Below, piece by piece: positions 23,923 to 36,719 of a stretch of 64,000 bases of DNA. Each line of letters begins with the position of its first letter. The first letter of the stretch is position 1. The notes beneath the pieces are model-generated. The model did no database searches. It was not told the origin of the DNA and saw only the letters and a list, made by a program, of their open reading frames with translations. A program made the position numbers and the translations under genes. Source of the stretch: Ischnura elegans (lineage: Eukaryota; Arthropoda; Insecta; Odonata; Coenagrionidae); assembly GCF_921293095.1 (NCBI RefSeq), contig NC_060254.1, forward strand, positions 105,548,917 through 105,612,916, written 5' to 3'.

Positions 23923-23930
23923 CGGGCGTA

Positions 23931-24226
23931 CCCAGCTAAGGGCAGGGTGGGGCAGCTCCCCCCCCCCTTCCACTTAGAAACAAGAGTCGCAGAAGTCTTT
24001 GAGCAAAATCAGTACTGAATTGAAACAAAAGCATTCAACAAATTTTCTTTAAACCCACGAAAAATGATATATATTAGTTTAAGATGTGCTACTAAAATAA
24101 AGCTATTTTTTCAAGGAAATAGTCTCATAAATCCCATTGCTGCTCCCCCCTCAGACCTTGGCTTGCACCCCCTCCCCCTAGAACACGGCTTGTCCCACCC
24201 TAGTAATGATTCTGGGTACGCCCTTG
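23931..24226. mobile_element. 296-bp hAT-type MITE with exact target duplication
   Basis: The ends are CACGGGCGTACCCAG and CTGGGTACGCCCTTG. Flanks AATTTGAA at 23,923-23,930 and 24,227-24,234 are identical. It is non-coding and C-rich near both ends. A partial relative lies at 19.83 kb. Confidence 0.88.
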
Positions 24227-24859
24227 AATTTGAATGTACCTGAACAAATGGAAAAAAAATTAAATTGAAGTTTTACAATAGTACTTCTACTAAACAGATT
24301 ATTTGCAACCAAAAATTGTGTCAAATGGTAATTAACAAAAAAGGATTAACATATACATATCAAAAAACAAAAGAGAGTCAAAAAGATCTCGCTATGATCT
24401 TAGAGTAAAGAGAAGGGAGAGCCTTGAAAGTGAGCTAAGATTATATCATGCGTATTACTCTATACAAATTATTTTCATTATATATAATAAAGTTTAACCT
24501 TGGACTTTTATTTTGAAATTTGTCTGTTTTATTTGATTTTCACACTCACCCCTTTGCTTATCCTAATTTCTCAAAAGACTTATTTGCCTCAATATGTTTA
24601 CATTCCATGGTCCAACATCCTCATCCACCACACTATCCAGGGGTGGTATGGCCGGGTCGGCTGATCGGTGACAGCCAATGGCCCCTTAGCTTATGGGCCC
24701 ATCATAATGCTCGATTCTATTGTGAAGCGTACATGAATGGCATTATAGAAAACTCAGATTACTTAAACATAAGATTTTTTTGCAATTACTAAATTCTAGG
24801 TGTTCATTAGTTGCTTTATTTATAAAATAATGACAAAAATTATATAAAAAACAAATTAA

Positions 24860-25030
24860 GGTGCCAGAAGATAAAAGAGAACGTGACGCTTTTTAGAAAG
24901 GGTTATTCAAAAGGTTATTTTAGAGGTTTAGTTTAGATTTGAGTGCAGTTTAAAGGAAATTATACTCTTAATAGATAATAAAACCATAGTAAGGTTTTAA
25001 TTTTTATTAGCAGTGGAATTATCACTTTTA
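24860..25030 (+). repeat. Dispersed repeat (12.2-kb family), partial
   Basis: It shares GAAAGGGTTATTCAAAAGGTTA, GTGCAGTTTAAAGG, TAATAGATAATA, GGTTTTAATTTTTA and AGCAGTGGAATT with 12,200-12,625 and 25,335-25,650. Confidence 0.6.
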
Positions 25031-25084
25031 GTGCTACTTTCCTTGTTTCCTTGTTGTGTGCATTTATTATTCCTTTTACCAATT

Positions 25085-26195
25085 TTCTACTGATGCCATA
25101 AATATCCGACAGTACGTTTCTTTACCCAGGAGATGAAAGCAGGAAATATTCAATGGAGAATTTCCTACACATTTCCTATACCAGATAATGACACAATTTC
25201 TCAATAAATTCCTCATTAATCTACCCAAACCTACTCCTGTCTTTCCTTATCTACCCATCCTTCCTTTGCTCTTAAATATTCTTAATGATTTCTTCAGCAA
25301 TCCACAGTTTCCTTATCCTATGCCTTTCCATCTTTTTGGAAAAGGGTATTTGAAGGGTTATTTTATAGGTTTCTTTTATATTTCAGTGCAGCTTTAAGGA
25401 AAAAATATTCTTAATAGTAGATGATAGTACCACAATAAAGTTTTAATTTTTACAAGCAGTGGAATTCTCACTTTGCTAGAGCTACTTTCCTTATGAAATT
25501 GCTATTTTTCATTAATGTTCATCTTATTTTTAAGAGCCAGAATAGCATGGACATACAATTTCCTAAAATTTTCTGGAGTGGGACCCCTGAATCCTCCAGG
25601 AGGAGGGCCCCATAGTGGACCCTAGCCGAGGGCCCCCAGTCACACTAAACTGCCCCTGGCACTTTCTCCCTTTAGGATCAACCTTGCTGGTCTATTCCAT
25701 GTGTCATACAGTTCATCAATGTATTCTTTCCACTTATTCTGCATCATTCTATTATTTGGACAAATTGCTTCATTCTTAAACCTAATTTGCAGCATAGCCA
25801 GTCCTCCTTTAATACCAGATAGTGACACAGACTGGCTTATGATTCCCCTACCTCTTCTTCCCTCTCCAAGCTTCCCCTTTCACCAAATTGCCTCTTCCCC
25901 TAAATATACTTCAGCCTCCTTTTTTTCTGTGCCATGTATCATTAATCTACTCAAACCTTCTGCTGTCTTTTCTCATCCACCCATCCATCTTTTGCTCTTA
26001 AATTATCTTAATGATTTCTTCAGCAATCCGCAGTTTCCCTATCGTATGCCTTTCCATGTACTCCATAAATTTCTCAGTTGCATTTATTATGTATTCCTTT
26101 TACCATTTTGCTACTGATGCCATAAATATCCGACAGTACGTTACTTGACCCAGGAGATGAAAGCCAGAAATATTCAATGGAGAATTTCCAACACA
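25085..26195. repeat. Locally duplicated blocks X and Y
   Basis: Block X (TGATGCCATAAATATCCGAC through CAGGAGATGAAAGC to GGAGAATTTCC) is at 25,093-25,165 and 26,113-26,190. Block Y (ATTAATCTAC... through ATGATTTCTTCAGCAATCC to ATGCCTTTCCAT) is at about 25,210-25,332 and 25,930-26,060. The order is X-Y then Y-X, so this is not a simple tandem duplication. A third copy of the 12.2-kb repeat (25,335-25,650) lies between. Confidence 0.65.
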
Positions 26196-26524
26196 GGCGA
26201 ATGAATGCCGTAAGTATCCAGCCCCTTGATCTCTCCCTTTTGTTAAAGAAAGCACCAAGTCCACCCACGGTTTCAAACCCCAAATCAGGAAACTTTGGTA
26301 AGCCAACGTGAATAATAGAGACTTTGAAATGGATAGCTTGAGGCATCACTTGGTGAAATAGCTTCAAGTAGAATCAAAAAACTCTTTATTTCAGTTTATA
26401 ACACAAAAAAAATATTCCTCTTATGTGAGCTTCCATAACTTCGTTTGAAAAAATGGCATAAGAAAAATGTTTTTTTTCACGAACAAAATTCACTAACTCT
26501 TGGTTAACTATGTGGTATTCCATT

Positions 26525-26594
26525 ATTTCCTGGATATAGACAGTTACTTATACCACTTATAAGTGGTATAAGTAACTGTCTATATCCAGGAAAT
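26525..26594. repeat. 70-bp perfect palindrome without spacer
   Basis: Two 35-bp arms match perfectly, with the centre at 26,559/26,560 inside CCACTTATAAGTGG. It would form a cruciform or a snap-back hairpin. No flanking duplication is visible. Confidence 0.93.
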
Positions 26595-27059
26595 GTTTTT
26601 TTTTGATATAGGTATTGCTTCCTTGTTTATGGTAAATTTAAACTCTTCCTAGTGTAACCAGGTGAGCTTGGTCCATTGGACACTTAACTACGTGATTAGT
26701 TACACATCATTGGAAGGTTAATATAAATTCTAAAACATTGCCTTCTAACAAGCATATTTTGGAAAATTTAAATATACATCTACATAATCCCTTGTGAGTT
26801 AACGCAATTGCGTGCAGCAAGGGATGAGTATTCAACAGTCATGCAACAGCAGGTTGCACTTGTATGCTTTCATGCACATTAGGGTGGTCCTTATTTTAAA
26901 AGTTTTCGAATTTATTTTGGGATGCCCCCCCAGTTTCATCCCATTTGGTGAGAAAACAAATCATGAAAATTATATTTTCAATTGGATACCAGGAAAACAT
27001 GCCGCATCGCACTCAAAGTTTTGAAATTTAGGTATTTTTCAGCTTAGTAAAACCACTTG

Positions 27060-27654
27060 TCTGTTTCCACACACTTTTATTTAAACCCACCATGGTTTCG
27101 ACAACTCGTGCCATTATCAAGGTACATAGCCTTGGATGACAGCCTTTTTATGGTGGTAGAGTTTTTCAGGAGGGGGGAGGGTTATTGGGATGTGTTCATT
27201 CCAAGGTTAATGATGATGTCAATGGGTGATTGGTGGGAGGTAGGGGTGAGTGGAATGGGAACATATGGTCGTTACATAATTTAAAATTAGCAGGGCAATT
27301 AACAATTTCAAACTGTTCTAAGAAATACAGTTTCCACCCCTTGTCATGTACATGTAAAATTTTTGCAACAAAATTGCACCACTGGTGTTGGTCATTCAAA
27401 TGTCTTGCAATTCCTGATGAGTCGTCGTTATTTAAGAAACATCGTCTATGTTCTCTCATTCTCGTTTTAAAACTCCTCCCAGTCTGGCGAATATATTTGG
27501 TTTCACAATCGTCACAAATCATTTCATACACTCCACCTTTATCATCATTACAATATTCACCAATAGAGTTAAACAATAATTTACCTAGTGTCAAAGTAGT
27601 GTACCTAGTTGGTATTTTTGGGTGTTTTTCGCACATAACTGAAGATGATGTCAC
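27060..27654 (-). pseudogene. Second Penelope-like element, GIY-YIG and 3' end
   Basis: The minus frame (27,196-27,654) holds GGVYEMICDDCETKYIRQTG, then RSFKTRMREH: a GIY-YIG nuclease in which the YIG glycine is Arg. The reverse transcriptase is missing. Downstream, at about 27,085-27,121 in the sense direction, lies CTTGATAATGGCACGAG then TTGTCGAAAC, a text common in Penelope 3' ends and like a degenerate hammerhead core. It is a different lineage from the 14-18 kb element and probably dead. Confidence 0.75.
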
Positions 27655-28555
27655 TCTCGGATTGTTCTATCACTTTTTTGTCTTCTACAACGACTCATTA
27701 GACACTCGCAGAGTATCACCTCAAATTTCTTTCATTTCTGCCCTTAGGATTCCGAGATATCGCACTGAGAGTGAGCGCCAGGCACCCCAGCCAGACAATT
27801 TGGGTGGCACGCGGGTTGCATACTCTCTACATTTGTTGTTCATTCCCACTCATCATGAAATCATAAAATTCTTTAGATAAACTTTAGACTTGGTCAATAT
27901 AACCTTGAATGCTCTATTTATCTGTATTAATTGACAAAACAGGCTTAGTAGCAGTGGTTTCTTCTCTATATCTAGAATTTTATGTACATACGTATATGTA
28001 GAAATATGATAGCAAAAACGGATCTCATACCATTTTGATGATCTGCTAGAGGCCTGGGGCAGGTGTCATTCCCCAAATGTTGCGGTGGGACACGTTGTCA
28101 GCTGTTATGGGTGAAAAACAATTTAAATGCTATTCATTAGAAACCACCTTGAAATATATTTTGGATGTTGTATCCTTTTCAATATGTATGTTATTGTCTT
28201 TATATTATTTATTATTAGTGCGATAAATTTCATGCACAATTGACCTTAACTGAAATTAATACGTACTCTTGGCAATTAACGCATGCCTTGAGGGAATCCT
28301 TTGTGCATGAAATCATGTCAGTAGTTGTTTTCAACTCATCGTTTTTTATTTCAACTTTGCGCAAAAATGAAAATAACGTAAATATAATCATGAAATTCCC
28401 AGCCAAAACTATCAGTATGATAATAAGGTAAGCCAAAAAACCTATACTTTGTTATCAACTAATTTTGTTTTTTTTTACTGTGTTCAATTTAGATGTTACT
28501 CCAAACAAAACAGCATGTATTTCCCTGTTAGTATTTCTCAATTTAGTATTTACAC

Positions 28556-29120
28556 CAGTGGTGCAACTATGAGGGAATAGATACCCTAATAAGACTCAGA
28601 AGTGGAATAACTAGGAATATGCTTTTAGGGGAATTGGGGGGCTTTGAGAGGGGGGATGAGGTTGGGTAGTGGGGGCTACCCCCCAGAAAATGGGAAGTTA
28701 AGGAAAATTAAAAAATAAAATAAAATGCCTGAAAATGCATTTTACGTCATTTTGGCAATTTAAATTTAACTTTGTGCGGATGCATTTGTTATGTGTCCAA
28801 ACAAGACAATGGTTTTAAATAATACTTTTATTTCTCTGGTGCTTTGGGACGAATACATCCCCTCATCCCCCTCCCCATACTCAAACCACTAAGACTCAGA
28901 GCAATTAAAAAGAAAATATTTAAAACTATTACCCAGCATTGACATGGAATAACTGCAACTACTTAAAGTTAAATCTTTAGTGCCTAAATGATGTTAAATG
29001 TATTCCTAGGCATGTACGATTTTTTAAATTTGCCCAGTTGCCAGGGAGGGGGGTTGCCACCCCACGCCATCTCACCCATTCCCCCCGCATCCCCAAAGCA
29101 TATTCTTAGTAACGTCACTG
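28556..29120. mobile_element. hAT-type MITE in module C/D junction
   Basis: It begins CAGTGGTGCAACTATG and ends TAGTAACGTCACTG. Flanks ATTTACAC and ATTAATAC agree at six of eight positions. The sister module at about 32,083-32,100 reads straight through (ATTTACACTATTATCC) and acts as an empty site. Confidence 0.72.
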
Positions 29121-29793
29121 ATTAATACTATTATCCAGCTATACCATGCACAATAATTATTGGTATGCATTCAAAGTATGTAGAAATTTTTATTACAAGT
29201 ATCATTTTTTTGTTCAGATTTCAAAGTTAATTTTCATCTCAAAATTGAAAATCATTCATTCCTTGTCCCAAAAGTTCCCCAAATTTCACACATAGTCAGG
29301 TGTTATGGCTGTGAAATCAATTTAAATGATATTATTTAGAATCCATCTTGAATTGCACTTTGGATTTTCTACCTTATTATTACGTATATTACCTATTGCT
29401 CAATTATTACGCATTCTATTATTTGAGCCATCATAGCACAAATCAGTTTCTGGAGGAATATTTGTCTACCACAGAAGTGTATGATTTTGAATGTGTACGT
29501 GTTTGTTGATGGTTGGTAGTGAGGCTAATATATAAAAAATGTATATCTAGAAAAAATAATTATAAAAACAGATCCCATACCATTTTGATGATCTGTTGAA
29601 GGCCAGGGGCAGGTGTCATTCCCCGAATGTCGCGTTTAGACGCATAGTCAGCAGTTATGGCTGAAAAACAATTTAAATGATATTCATTAGGAGCCAGCTT
29701 ACATTGAACTATGGATGATCTACCCTTATTATTAAGTATGTTAATGCTTCTTGCATGTATAATATTAGGATAAATTGTATATGCCATTGGCCC

Positions 29794-30981
29794 TTAACCT
29801 GGCCTGTGTTGGGCCGCCAAGACACCCTCCTATACCGAAATTGACGAATTCTACTGTCAGAATACCAATATTACCCAGTTCCTTGATGTGAATCATGTCC
29901 CATTCAACAGCATAATTAACATCGTCTTGGGTAAAAAAAATAATAATTTAATTTAATATGATTCAATCTCGTAAGATTCAATTTAATCTCAAGAGGGTGA
30001 GGATATAAATTTCAAAATTAATTATTGTATTCCACACCCCAAGACTCCCCTGCAGTCCTCCCCCTGAATACTCCTGGCACCCTCTGGCCATGGCCATCCA
30101 CTGTCGTAAGATGGCGCCCAGCACAGGCCTGCCTTTAACCCTTTCACACCAGACATCATGTGTGGCTGACGGGCATTTTCATATACAGAAGAACTGACGT
30201 CAGGTATAGCTATCACAGATTTTTCAATGCAGACGACCGTATATATTGGCTCTGGCCGATGCGAGGGAAGGGAAGTGACCACTGAGGTAGCCATTGTTGG
30301 ATGCATTCAGGCCCGGCCTGAGACCCAGCTTAGCGAGTCCTTAGGGCCACTCCTTAGCAATTATAAGCCGGACCCTTCAACTCATTTATGATCATCCTCT
30401 CTGTAGGAATCCGTTGCGAGGTGATTATGTTGTCAATAGTTTTTCCAATGACATATTTTGTGCATACTACAATTTTTTTATTACTTTGAAATGAATCCTT
30501 TGTTTTGATCCGAGGTTAAGTAATTTGTAAAGGAAATTTTAGCGTTAAAAAATAACAGACTTAAGGACTTATAGCCTTATTACCTTATGCCGAGCTTATA
30601 CATATTTACAAACACTGTTGTTATTAGCACAAGAAACCCGTTTAAAATTCCACAATGCTTAAAAAATACTAGTTATTCTTTTATAAGAGTAAATTATTGA
30701 AAATCAAATATGTACAGTGTTTGGTTGAAAAAACACTGGTAACGCAGTAAGTTGACCATGGATTCGTGCTATGATAGGGATAGAGGGTGTCGTCCAGTGG
30801 GTGGGGTAAGGGACGGACGCTAATCGCTGGGTGTTGAGCTGGGTGCCAAAACAGAGGGAGAAAAATACCCAGGCAACTCACCCCCAAAACAGAGCTCAAT
30901 ACAGAGAGGTTTGAAATATTCTAATGCTACTTGTAGCACGAAAACGTTTTCCTATTCTAGCCGCCAGTGCGAAAGGGTTAA
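29794..30981. mobile_element. TTAA-bounded insertion, piggyBac-like MITE with extra left DNA
   Basis: The clearest element is 30,135-30,981: TTAA-CCCTTTCACACC at the left and GTGCGAAAGGG-TTAA at the right (847 bp). Comparison with sister modules at 28.24 and 31.55 kb suggests that foreign DNA starts earlier, at the TTAA of 29,794-29,797. A related internal piece lies at 37,840-38,010. No transposase is visible. Confidence 0.65.
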
Positions 30982-31878
30982 ATGAAGATGATAGGTATTC
31001 TTGGAAATTAACATGTGCATTGAGGAAATCTTTTTTGAATGAAATGACACTAATACATAAAAAATTTATATTCAGAAAAATCAAAACAAAAATAGATCTC
31101 ATACCATTTTGATGATCATCTGGAGGCTGGGGGCAGCTGTCGTTGCCCAAAATTCACACATAGTCAGGTGTTATGGCTGAAAATCAATTTACATGATATT
31201 CATTAGGAACCATCTTAAAATGTTATTTGAATGATCCACCCGTATCATTATGTATGTTGTTGCTCCTGGAATTTGTTATAATAAGCATGATAAATTGCAA
31301 GTGCCAATTGTAGCAGAAAGTACCTAACCTTGGGTTGGTATCTAAGGACTTTCCGTCGATGGGAAATGTTGAAAGACCCAAGGTTGGTACTGGTGGTTAC
31401 TTCCGGTATTCCCCATTACGGGAAAGTGATATGTAATGTCAAATTAATGCCTCGTATGGTAGGAACTATCAAATAAATACATAGCCATCCAGTGCCAGCT
31501 TGCTCATTTAATCTCTATCACCCTCCTGGGCTAAAAATACAACACCAATGACCCTTAAATAAAGACAATAGGTACCTACTCTTGGAAATTTATTAGTACC
31601 TTGAGGAAACATTTTTTCATGAAAGCATTTGTGTCTTTGTTTTTCGATTCAATTCCATTAATTGCATCATTTTTTATTTCAAATTTATATAAATTAAAAT
31701 CAACAGTGATGCAATCAAGAATTTCCTTGCAGATATTGTCAGTATTATTTTAAAGCACATAAAAAATATATGTACTTTATAAAAAACAATATCTGGGTTT
31801 TTTTACTGCATTGAAATAAAATGTTACTCCAAGCAAAACATCATGTATGTATTTCCCTGTTAGTGTTTCTCATATTAG

Positions 31879-32072
31879 CATTGGCGGATTTAGGAGGGGG
31901 GGGGGGGAGCACAGGGGCATGTGCACCCTTAGACCCTTAAAAAATATACAAGATTTTTAATAATGTCCCATTATCATTGCATTCATTTTGTATTACGATG
32001 TAGCCTAATGCCCCACCCAGATCAAAATCCTTTTCTCGTGCCCCCCAGAGAGAAATCCTGGATCTGCCCCTG
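31879..32072. mobile_element. 194-bp hAT-type MITE
   Basis: It begins CATTGGCGGATTTAGG and ends CCTGGATCTGCCCCTG, the same family as 19,130-19,225. Flanks CATATTAG and CATATTTA match at six of eight positions. It contains a long G run near the left end. Confidence 0.75.
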
Positions 32073-33434
32073 CATATTTAGTACATATTTACACTATTAT
32101 CCAACTAGACCATGTACAATTACTTTTGATAGGTTCTCAACGTATGCAGAAATATTTTTATACGAGTATCTTTTTTTTTGTTCAGATTTCAAAATTCATT
32201 ATCATCTCGAAATTCAAAATCATTCATTACTTGTCCCAAAAGTTTCTTAGTACATACCTTGGCTGAAATGTCTTTTTAATGTTAAATCACAGGTTTGACA
32301 AACATACATATATTTAAAGATGAAACATTGAAATGTCTTGGCTGTTGTTTAAATTATGTTCTCATTAAAAATTTGAGTGCACTAATACATATATTTTCTA
32401 ATGCTCACAGGGCATGGTTGCAAGTAATTTGTTGCAGTAAATAAAAAAAAATCATTAACAATCTGCCCTGCAATCTATGGCATTGTTGTGATACGACATC
32501 TGCTATCATCTCAAAAAAGGTAAAAATGGGTGATTGGTGAAATCCACAATTTTAAGAAATTCAAATACAAAAAGAATCTTTCACCAATTTGAATAAAAAT
32601 CTTGGATCCATATTCACAAAATCTATATTTAAAAATATTTAAAATGCAAAAGTTATTAATAAAGGATACAGGAAGAGCATGGCCTTATATATACAATGAG
32701 TTAATAGAGGAAGAAAGCTGGCCACGGCGGGTAAGCTAAGAAGGGGGGCATGGTGGTCATTAAGTTATTCAGAGTTACAAAACCTCTAACTAGAAACTCT
32801 TTCTCGTAAACAAAAGCTATCATAGCATAAATAAGTTTCTGGAGGAATTTGTCTGCCACAGAAGTGTATGATTTTGAGTTTTTATATAGTATTTGTGTAT
32901 GGTTGTTAGTGAGGCTAATATATAAAAAATATATATCTAGAAAAATGATAACAAAAAGAGATCCCATACCATTTTGATGATCTGCTGGAGGCCAAGGGCC
33001 GGTGTTTTTCCCCAAATTTTGCGGTTACACGCATAGTCAGCTGTTATGGCTGAAAAACAATTTAAATGATATTAATGATGATGATAGGAAGTTACAAAAA
33101 CCTCTTTCGAGAAACTCTTTCTAGTAAAATAAAAGCTATCATAGCATATAAATCAGTTTCTGGAGGAATTTGTGTACCATAAAGGTGTATGATTTTGAAA
33201 GTGTATGTATTTGTTTTTTTCATGAAATGAGACCGATTTACAAAAAATGTGTACCTAGAAAAATGATAACAAAAACAGTACTCATACCATTTTGACGATC
33301 TGCCAGAGGCTGGGGGCAGGGGTCATTCCCCAAATTATGCAGTGGACTCGTTCCAGTCACGTGTTATGGCTGGAAAATCAATTTACATGATATTATTTAG
33401 AATTCAGCTTAAATTGAACTATGGATGATCTACC

Positions 33435-33934
33435 CCCAGTGAGAAATGGGTGGTGGAATCCACGTGGAACCCACGTGGAGATGTAATGTGGATACCACGT
33501 GTTTTTGGTCGTGGAATCAACGTGGAACCCAATTGGAAATTTGGTGGAAAAATTAAAACAGCAGTAGGTGCTGTCCTAAAACCATTAAAACCTCAACCAC
33601 TCTATATCTAAACCTTCTATATATGTGTCTATGGTTTTTCATGTGCTCTCATGGTTGCCTTTCCACGAATTATATAAAAATAGAATGTGCGATACATTTT
33701 CACATAACTAGCGTGGTTTCAGGATGATAAATGACGCAATGTCACCAGAGAGTTAAGTTCCACAAATTAGAAATTCTGTTTAACATTTTATGCTAATCAC
33801 CACAAATCCACTTGAAATCAACGTGGATTCCACGTGGGTCCAACCACTCAATATCCACCACCACCATATATCCACGAGTCAACGTGGATTCCACGTGGGT
33901 TCCACGTGGATTCCACCACCCATTTCTCACTGGG
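33435..33934 (+). mobile_element. 500-bp E-box-rich MITE, copy 2 (opposite orientation)
   Basis: The same CCCAGTGAGAAATGGGTGG ends and the same core as 15,671-16,170, inverted. It is also exactly 500 bp, with six CACGTG sites. It interrupts module A: the sister at about 29,728 reads GATCTACCCTTATT, and here the flanks are GATCTACC and CCCTCATT, which fits a C-rich 2-3 bp duplication. Confidence 0.9.
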
Positions 33935-34039
33935 CCCTCATTATAACTTATATTATTGCTCCTGGAATTTTTTATAAATAGTATGAAAAATTGCCTATGC
34001 CAAGTGGCCTATAAATAAAGGTCCATGGAAGACATTTTA

Positions 34040-35290
34040 TTTTTTGCTAAAATTCATTTTTAAACCATGTGATTTTTGTGTTATAGAAAATCTTGGCAGT
34101 GTTTTATAATGCTACAATTTTTCCACATTTATAGCCATTTATTTTATGGAACACGTTTCATGAATACTAATACTTTTATTAAGCATTTTACATAACATTT
34201 AACACAATTTCGATTGTACAAAATTTCTGATAAAACTAAATGAAGGAAATGGTCAAGTATGTAGTATTGGCATATACGATCAGCTAATGGCAAATCCCCA
34301 CTCCCTAATATATGTCAATACTTGGAGAGCCATTCCAGAATGTTTGGATTGTCAAGTTTCTCTACACTAAATAAAGCCTTTAAAAATGCTTCAGCAGTAG
34401 CGACAACAAGTTCCTCCTTCGCTTTCTTTGACTGAGTGACTGTGTGTTCAAATTCTTTAATTGCAAACTCAGCACAGTAAAATGTGCTCTGTCTTTCACA
34501 AAAAATCCTTCTGAGTTGAATTCACTTACCCTGGTATGAGCAGTAGCACTAGCTTTTGGAATTTTAAAATTCGTTTCCATCGTTCGATATTTAAAGCTGG
34601 AACCACGATAAATAACAGTCCAACTGCAAAACACAACCTCTCATAATGGTGTTTTCAAACTGAGTGCTGGGTAATTACGGTATTACCGTAGTACTGTATA
34701 ACTTACAAATTGGCCAAAATATTTCATGTCGTGGGTTCCCTTTCGATACCCCTCACCCAGGTGTTGAGGGAAGGTAGGACATGCAGCTAGATACAAAAAA
34801 ATTGCTTAGTTTTGATTACAGCTGTTGCCAGTCGGCCAGGAAAGGCAGTGAAATAAGTACATGTAACTCAAAATAATTGGATTCATAGAAACGGGAAAAA
34901 TTATTTCCCATTTATCAATCCTAAAACATGTAGAATGAGGCTTTCTCACCCGAAGAAATAGATGTTAGATTTGGCCAATGTCAAAATGCTTTCTTTTTGC
35001 ATTGAAGCTCAGTGGAGATCCGAATATCCGACCGCTTATAAGGAGAACCCCTCTCCTCCTGTCCTTTCTGTTCCTACCTTCCCTTCCCCAAATGCTAGCA
35101 CTTTGTGCCTTCAAATAACTATCCGTGTGTATGGATGTCTTTTAATGAATCGAATCGCTCAGTTGACGGGATGGCACCGTTAACGGTCGCCGTGGTCACC
35201 ACGACACCCATTTCAATGTGGCCCAGCAGTGCGCCGTTCACGGCGTGAAATACAGGCAGTGCTACAGAGAGGCCGCTTTCTGAAGAAATG
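34040..35290. other. Unassigned DNA between modules
   Basis: Mostly AT-rich. A GC-richer patch at 35,110-35,290 has a 60-residue minus frame that I cannot assign. No supported gene. Confidence 0.35.
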
Positions 35291-35696
35291 ACTCTTTGCA
35301 ATCAATAATTTCCCTGCAGATATTATCAGTGTTATTTTAAAGCACATAAAAACTATACTATGTTAATACCAATATTTGGAGTTATTGTTTCTGCATTCAA
35401 ATCAAGTTAAACAAAACAGCATGGATTTCCCTGTTAGTGTTTCTCATATTAGTACATGTTTACATTACGAGAGGGGACCTAACGGTTGAGAGAGGGATCT
35501 GCTTTTCCCGTAAAGGGTTCCAAGCAGTGATATTTTCTGAGTCAGTGTGAGAATCCTGGTCGCCTCTGAGTGCATCTGTTGGTCTTTGGGATTTTTTTGG
35601 TTAATCAACTTTTTCCGATAGAGCGAAAAGGTGTGATGGCTGACTGGCGGGGCGGACATGCGGCAGTGAAGTTTATTTTATTTATTTTTTTTGTAG

Positions 35697-36313
35697 GGGA
35701 AAACTCCCGCAGAAACTCTAGTGATGCTTAAAACTGCTTTTGGGAATAGTAATCTAAGTAAAGCACGTGTCTACGACTGGTTTTCGCATCTCAACAATGG
35801 ACAGATGTCGATTGATGACCATCCTCATTAAGGGCACCCGTCAACATCAAGAACGGACGGCAATGTTGCAAAAATCCACTCCCTCATTCAAGAAGATCGT
35901 TGCCGAACCATACAAGAACTTTATAGGTATTTTGCAGAGGTTAAGGGAAACTATCCGGAAAAAAAGGGCTGATCTTTGGCACACAGGTGATTGGTTCTTC
36001 CACCATGACAATGTACCCGCCCACACCGCAATGTCCATGAAGTGGTTTTTGACAAAAAAAGGCATCACGCCAATCGTTCACCCCCACTTTTCACCAGATA
36101 TTGCCACCTGTTACTCTCTCTACTTCCTAGACTGAAAAGGGATATTAACGGAAAAGGTTTTGGGACGGTAGGTGAAGTAAAACAAAAATCGGTGTAAGGC
36201 CGAAAGAACATTGATTTTAGTGAATTAAAAAATTGTTTTGAAGTGTCAAAGTAACGATTAGATGAATGAATGTGTTGCAGTCAATGAGGATTACTTGGAA
36301 GGTGATAACAATT
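35697..36313 (+). pseudogene. Mariner transposase pseudogene
   Basis: Frame-broken pieces run from GKTPAETLVMLKTAFGNSNL and a GHPSTSRTDGNV block, through LRETIRKKRADLWHTGDWFF and HHDNVPAHTA (second catalytic Asp region) and HPHFSPDIATC, to EDYLEGDN, the usual C-terminal ending. The middle, with the first catalytic Asp, is deleted, and the third catalytic Asp after the SPD block appears to be Tyr. It has stops and frameshifts, so it is dead. Flanking TA duplications were not identified. Confidence 0.88.
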
Positions 36314-36719
36314 TATAGAGAAAATATTGATTAATGAAAAAGTTACTGCGCAATTCCCGTTATTTTTGGCTCCCCTCATGTATTATCCAACTAGACCATT
36401 CACAATTACTCTTGATGGGAACTCTATGCAGATATTTTTTATTATGAGCACCTTATTTGGGTCAGATTTCAGAATTCACAATCATCTTGAACTTCAAACT
36501 ATTCATTTCTTATCCCTAAACTATGTCTTAGTATGAGGGCTGGAATGTCTTTTTGAATGTCACATTACGGGTTTTACAAATATATGTATCTAAAGATGAG
36601 GTATTAAAATCTCAGGGAAATATTTAAATAAAGTTCACTTCAAAATCTTCAATGCACTAATATGCTAATATACTAGTATGTTTTATAACGCTCACAGGGA
36701 ATGGTTGCATGTAACTTGC

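Larger units (their letters stand above)
28020..36700. repeat. Decayed array of related 2-3 kb modules
   Basis: Four marker blocks recur. A (CCATTTTGATGATCTG, GGGGCAGGTGTCATT, GTTATGGCTG): near 28,030, 29,580, 31,105, 32,970 and 33,288. B (TACTCTTGGAAATT with a CTTGAGGAA-like block): near 28,262, 30,995 and 31,575. C (AACAAAACAGCATG, TTTCCCTGTTAG): 28,500, 31,820 and 35,410. D (TTATCCAACTAGACCAT, CAGATTTCAAA, AATCATTCATT): 29,132, 32,097 and 36,376. The order suggests an old tandem duplication, later broken by insertions. No protein is recognisable in the module. Confidence 0.7.

Noticed and set aside
25701..26117. 138-residue hydrophobic plus frame resembling a membrane protein
   Set aside because: It arises from pyrimidine-rich repeated blocks that also occur at 25.2-25.4 kb. 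No start context or family signature.
27230..27880. 216-residue plus-strand frame
   Set aside because: It is antisense to the Penelope GIY-YIG fragment and has no domain of its own.
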